This document shows positions 59,713-64,000 of a stretch of DNA of 64,000 bases, piece after piece. The position numbers and the translations under genes were made by a program. Source of the DNA: Halocaridina rubra (taxonomy: Eukaryota; Arthropoda; Malacostraca; Decapoda; Atyidae); assembly GCA_037179515.1 (NCBI GenBank), contig JAXCGZ010005729.1:1-64000 (forward strand). Direction: 5' to 3'. The notes under the pieces were generated by a model. That model did no database searches and was not told the DNA's origin. It saw only the letters and a list, made by a program, of their open reading frames with translations. Within the stretch, counting starts at the first letter, position 1; the number at the start of each line of letters is the position of its first letter.

Positions 59713-62700
59713 AGGTTGTGTTACTGCGATTATGGCAATGCAATGACCATTTCATCACATTCCTGACCATACAGCAGGTGATAATATAACCTCTTTTTGT
59801 TCCCTTTGACCTCTGTATGTCATGTTTATGCTTTGACCCCTTAGTAGTTATAATTACCATTGCACTTTTGTATTTTCATGCAGCATCAGAATTCTTTATT
59901 GGCACTCACCCATATGCATCATGAAAAAGTGACAACAGTCCTAATCTCTCTCTCTCTCTTTTTTTTTTTTTTTCCGCCCGCGCGCCTGGGCCCAAGAAGG
60001 GCAAAGAGGAAAAGCTTACAGATGACAAAAATAAGGTGGAAGATGAGAATATTTAGTAGTGTGGGAGATTCATTTGAACTACAAATGACAAACTTCACAA
60101 ACGCATAGCAGAAAAAGAATAAAAAAAGAATTACTGTGTATGTGAGGCTTACCGTCACTTACCCTACAACCAACTCCATACAATGTTACTCGAGATAAAT
60201 GAATAAATATATGCATTCTTCACAGCAGGTTAACATCATAAGACTGAAAGTAGTATTAAGTTACTCGATACATCATTCCACTTTTCTAGGTTTAGATACC
60301 TAGAACTTGAAAATGATTACAGATTTATAGTTTTTAATATATACTGAAGATGTAATTTACTAACTCTCCCAATACCAGTAATTTTTTTAACATCCACGGT
60401 ATTAGATGGAAATAGGGGAAGTAATAGAGCATAAAAGAGATTATAATGTCCATTTGTAGTTGACCCCCTTTCATCTGGACAACCCATTTTAATTGCATCA
60501 GTATTCAGACCTTTTTTTTTCTAAATTAATTGTTGGTATATGGCTGCATATATTTGTAAAAGTGATTATGTAGTTTTGTCATAATTGATAACGAGTATAT
60601 CTTTTAGGTTTATGTAAATAAGTTTGTTGACTTTTTTTGACTATGTTTTGAGACCAATTATTTATTAGCTTGTAAGGAAGTATAAAAAAGTTTTGGTTTT
60701 TAAGCTATACACTAAATCTGCCTAATATAAAATAGTGTTTTTTAAGTTATCTAGAGTCTGCTTAAGTCTGTTGTTCACTTTTTCCCTGTGTTATGAAGAT
60801 ATGTACCTCAGTTGTGATGATAAATTAACCAAATTTGCTTTATTAATACTTTGCAACTTTAGTTTTACTTGTAATATAAAATATGTCTTATGGTAATACA
60901 ACTTCCCGTAAATGTGGGTTTGCCCAACACCAAGGCCATCTCTAATTTGTGTCAGAGCCTGGAGAGCCAAAACTGCTTTTAACAAATTTTGAGCATCTTC
61001 AAGAGGTACTGACTGGTTATTTGTCGCAATGAGATACCCACATAAAAATGGGAGTGTCAGATGGTTCCCCTGTAAGATGTTGTCCATCTCAAAGGAGCAT
61101 TGACTGGATATTGTCATGACAAAACGCCCACATGTGAACATGAGTATCGGATGAAAATGAATTGAGAAACGGGACAAGCAGCACTGAAAAGAGGTTTCGA
61201 AACTACCAATGACTTCCTAGTCAGTGGTATTGTCTTTAATTCTGAACTTAGACTAAGTGGAAATGAGGCTTCCCTTTTGGGATTACTGTTATGTTCGTTT
61301 TCATATTTTGTTTAATAGAAACGTTTTTCTTCTTTCAATATGTATACTGTTCATGTATTACATGTGAGCAGATGTGATGGATCTTGTAAAGAAGAGTAAC
61401 TCCTCTAGGATGCTTTAAACTAACCTATCCAAACCTAACAAATTACAGGGTTCTTGAACGTTTCATGGGAATCTGGGGTGACTCTTTACAAGATCCGATG
61501 TAATTATTGTAATATGATAACACACTCTCTAATTCAGATCTTGTAAAGTAGAATTGCTAAAAGTTATGTGGCTAGACTTCTTTTACTTAGAAACTGATAT
61601 ATTTTGGTACTAGGCATTGAAGTTTCAATGCCTTCTACGTAAATCTTGATGACGCTTATAGGACTTGATAGGGATTAAATACATTGTTTGGAGAAAATCG
61701 TGTAATAGTAATGATAATTAAATTTTTGAATTAGAAACTTTTGTTATATATGTAGTTTATTGCACAGGATTAGCGACTGGGGCTGGTAATATTCTGGCCA
61801 TAGGGTCAATCCTAGCCCAGGGTTGGATTAGCTTTTGATGTCTCATTTTGTTACCTATTAAATTAAGCGAGTAATTTGGGAGTTCAGTGATTTTTTATAT
61901 GTCTTTCAAATTATTCAGCCATTGCCTGGAGATCACTTATTCCACGTGACTAGAGAAGGGGCTTGGGCCCCGAATATATGGTACTTATATACAGTAGTCA
62001 AACTCTAGTGTTATCACTGTCCCTTGCCTCTGCCTTTCATTAGAAACTTGTAATCTTTAGGAGGGAATACAATAATAATAACACTTGAGTTAAATGCTTT
62101 GCAGTAGTAAATTATGATCGTGATCGATTATAGATACAAATTGCTTTTAGCAGTAGTCATCTGCCATCTCTCAGGTAAACTTTTAAAAAAATCAATTTCA
62201 GTATTGTAAAGTAAAAATCAACTAAAATTATATCGCTATTCTGGGTATGTTTTAGATTTACTGCCTAATTATTTTGCTTATATTCCTTGTCACTTATTTT
62301 GCAGTAATGTTTTCTCTTCACTGATTAATTTATCATTCTGCCGTGAAGCTATATGAGATTTAAATGCAATTTGGTTTACTTTTTGTTTGTTTTTTTATAA
62401 GGTACTAGGGTATAGGTATGTTGATGGAGGAGAGATATTACTTTTCTTGTGTGTCTTGAAACCTAACTTAAAGGGATGGGTTGGGGAAAGGACTGGGAAG
62501 AGCTGATGCAACGGGTATTTTGATAAGCCTTAGTCCCTCCCAAAATATAATTTCAGTGAGAAATGACATTGCGTTAGGAAAAGGATAGATTGACTCAAAA
62601 TTATTTTTTGTAATGGTTCCTCCAAATTGAAATGCCATAATTTTCGTATCCCCAACAGGTAATGCGTGATTTGAGTTTTATAAGGGTAACTGAGATATTT

Positions 62701-63084
62701 TTGCAGTGGCAATTAGTTGGTCAACGTAGCTAATCTTCCTATGCAATGAATTATATAAAGGAAATAACTATAGCCACTTTATATGAAACTTCTTGCTAGA
62801 AATTTATTATGAAAGTCGTTTGGTCAAATGAATACCAATATAACTGCAATATGTTCTGTGGCTACTTTTAAATTTCACCAGGAAGTTCCCTGTATAGTAT
62901 TCCATGAATTTTTTGTTTTATTCCACCAGACATGAATTTTTTAATGTTAGATATAAGGTCGTTTGGATGTAAGAACTACTGCCCAAGATTTTTATATGTT
63001 TAAAAACGTTTATTTTCCAATTTGCTGTGCTCTTTTTCTTGACTTACTTTTACTGAACTCTTATATTGTTGCTTGCCTTTTTGT
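59713..63084. other. Intergenic interval without a supported gene
   Basis: It contains a T-run and GC-rich patch near 59960, a small MITE (61381-61500) and a repeat with GGGGCTTGGGCCCCG (near 61962) that also occurs at 15468. Short ORFs have no recognisable content. Confidence 0.5.
61381..61500. mobile_element. Short MITE with GATCTTGTAAAG inverted ends
   Basis: The left end GATCTTGTAAAGAAGAGTAA and the right end GGTGACTCTTTACAAGATC are inverted repeats of about 19 bases flanking a 120-bp element without an ORF. Confidence 0.55.
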
Positions 63085-63180
63085 ATCACTATTTATCCCA
63101 TTCGGATAGGGATGGACACAGACAAGTTGAAGCCGGGGAATTAAGACGGATGCCCTTCCTAACATCCGAAGGTGGTATAG
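63085..63180 (-). mobile_element. tRNA-headed SINE (type 2), partial
   Basis: TATCACTATTTATCCCATTC, GGACACAGACAAGTTGAAGC and ATGCCCTTCCTAACATCC are present. The head side is lost. Confidence 0.6.
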
Positions 63181-63431
63181 AAAATGTGTTTTTCACTTTT
63201 GGTGAACTTTGTACGGCATAAATATTACAACAGATTAAAAAGTCAAGTACCAAAAGTATCGTATAGAGGTGTGAAGCTTGTTTAATAAGAACATTTAATA
63301 ACTGCTTCCAGAACTAGCTTTACATAATGCATTTGCTATTGGAGTCTTTTGCAGATATTCTGGAAAGAATGGAAGGGTGTGTCCAAACCTGGGTTGTTTC
63401 CTTACAACTATTACACACCGTTTTATATGTT

Positions 63432-63570
63432 GCCATTAATCACCATTTGAATAGAAGTGGGCACAGACATGTTGGAGCTGAGGGATTAAGGGTGGATAGC
63501 CTTTCTATTGCCCGTGATGTGCTCGAACTCAGACAGTTCTCCAGTCGCACACACTATCACCGATTTGCTG
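63432..63570 (-). mobile_element. tRNA-headed SINE (type 2)
   Basis: TTAATCACCATTTGAATAG, GGGCACAGACATGTTGGAGC and GGGTGGATAGCCTTTC mark the copy. Confidence 0.6.
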
Positions 63571-63689
63571 TGATTGCAGACTGCATTTTTATGAATATTA
63601 TTTAATTTTGAATTAAAAAACCAGTACTGAAATTTCATATTAATGCGTTAATTACACTTATAAATTCTTGTTGAAGTTGTTTTTTGTCA

Positions 63690-63832
63690 TTTAGTGTGTA
63701 ACTATTAGCCCCCATTCTATGGAGATGGACACAGACAGATTGGAGCTAGGGCATTAAAGCTTGATGTCCTTCATGATGCTCCGTGGTGGGCTCAAATACA
63801 TTCTGAGTTGAGTGTGCTAACCACTGTGCTTA
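63690..63832 (-). mobile_element. tRNA-headed SINE (type 2)
   Basis: TGTAACTATTAGCCCCCATTC, GGACACAGACAGATTGGAGC and GTGTGCTAACCACTGTGC are in order. Confidence 0.65.
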
Positions 63833-64000
63833 AGGTGTACCTCGCAAACAGAATGCAGCACTGATGGTTTAGCTACTGAGTTTAACCTAATAAATGTCTA
63901 TTTACAAGTATCAGATCTGCTGTAAGCTAATATATAGCTATACATGAGGAAACTATTTTTTTGAAGGAAGGTAGATGGTTATTTGTATATTTATCTACAC

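Overview
This 64 kb window is AT-rich, intron-rich animal nuclear DNA. Spliceosomal GT-AG and GC-AG introns, very long (TA)n and (CT)n microsatellites, tRNA-headed SINEs, Tigger/pogo-like transposons and CR1/Jockey-type LINEs together suggest an arthropod. The microsatellite load and repeat types fit a decapod crustacean best, but that is inference. No bacterial or viral gene organisation is seen. || Layout: (1) 1-194 holds what looks like the last coding exon of an unidentified plus-strand gene. (2) 1314-15635, minus strand, is a BRCA1-like gene. It has an N-terminal RING finger with human-type spacing of zinc ligands, a 3.3 kb open exon like the giant central exon of vertebrate BRCA1, a second 2 kb exon broken by frameshifts and a stop, a short coiled coil in the PALB2-binding position, and an acidic exon. 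BRCT repeats are not in the window; the gene runs off the left edge or lacks them. A candidate upstream promoter with an E2F-type site lies near 17.5 kb. (3) 17.8-26.8 kb is repeats: a long (TA)n tract, Jockey- and CR1-like LINE fragments, SINE fragments and tandem duplicates. (4) 26.8-41.5 kb is a chain of mobile and satellite elements joined by (TA)n tracts: three Tigger-like elements (one carrying a fold-back element), a 7.6 kb LTR retroelement with a short gag-like ORF and no recognisable pol, and a 272-bp satellite in which every unit contains a tRNA-like box and whose orientation flips once. (5) 41618-55798, plus strand, is a complete eight-coding-exon TEX2 gene, encoding an ER-anchored SMP-domain lipid-transfer protein. 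Its exon lengths sum to 3174 nt, 1057 codons plus stop, and all phases agree. Its introns hold LINEs, SINEs, (CT)n tracts and local tandem duplications that copied splice sites. (6) 55.8-64 kb is 3'UTR and intergenic DNA with SINE and MITE copies and one (TA)n tract. || The two recognised genes have no evident joint function: one belongs to DNA repair, the other to membrane contact sites. Most of the remaining sequence is repetitive.
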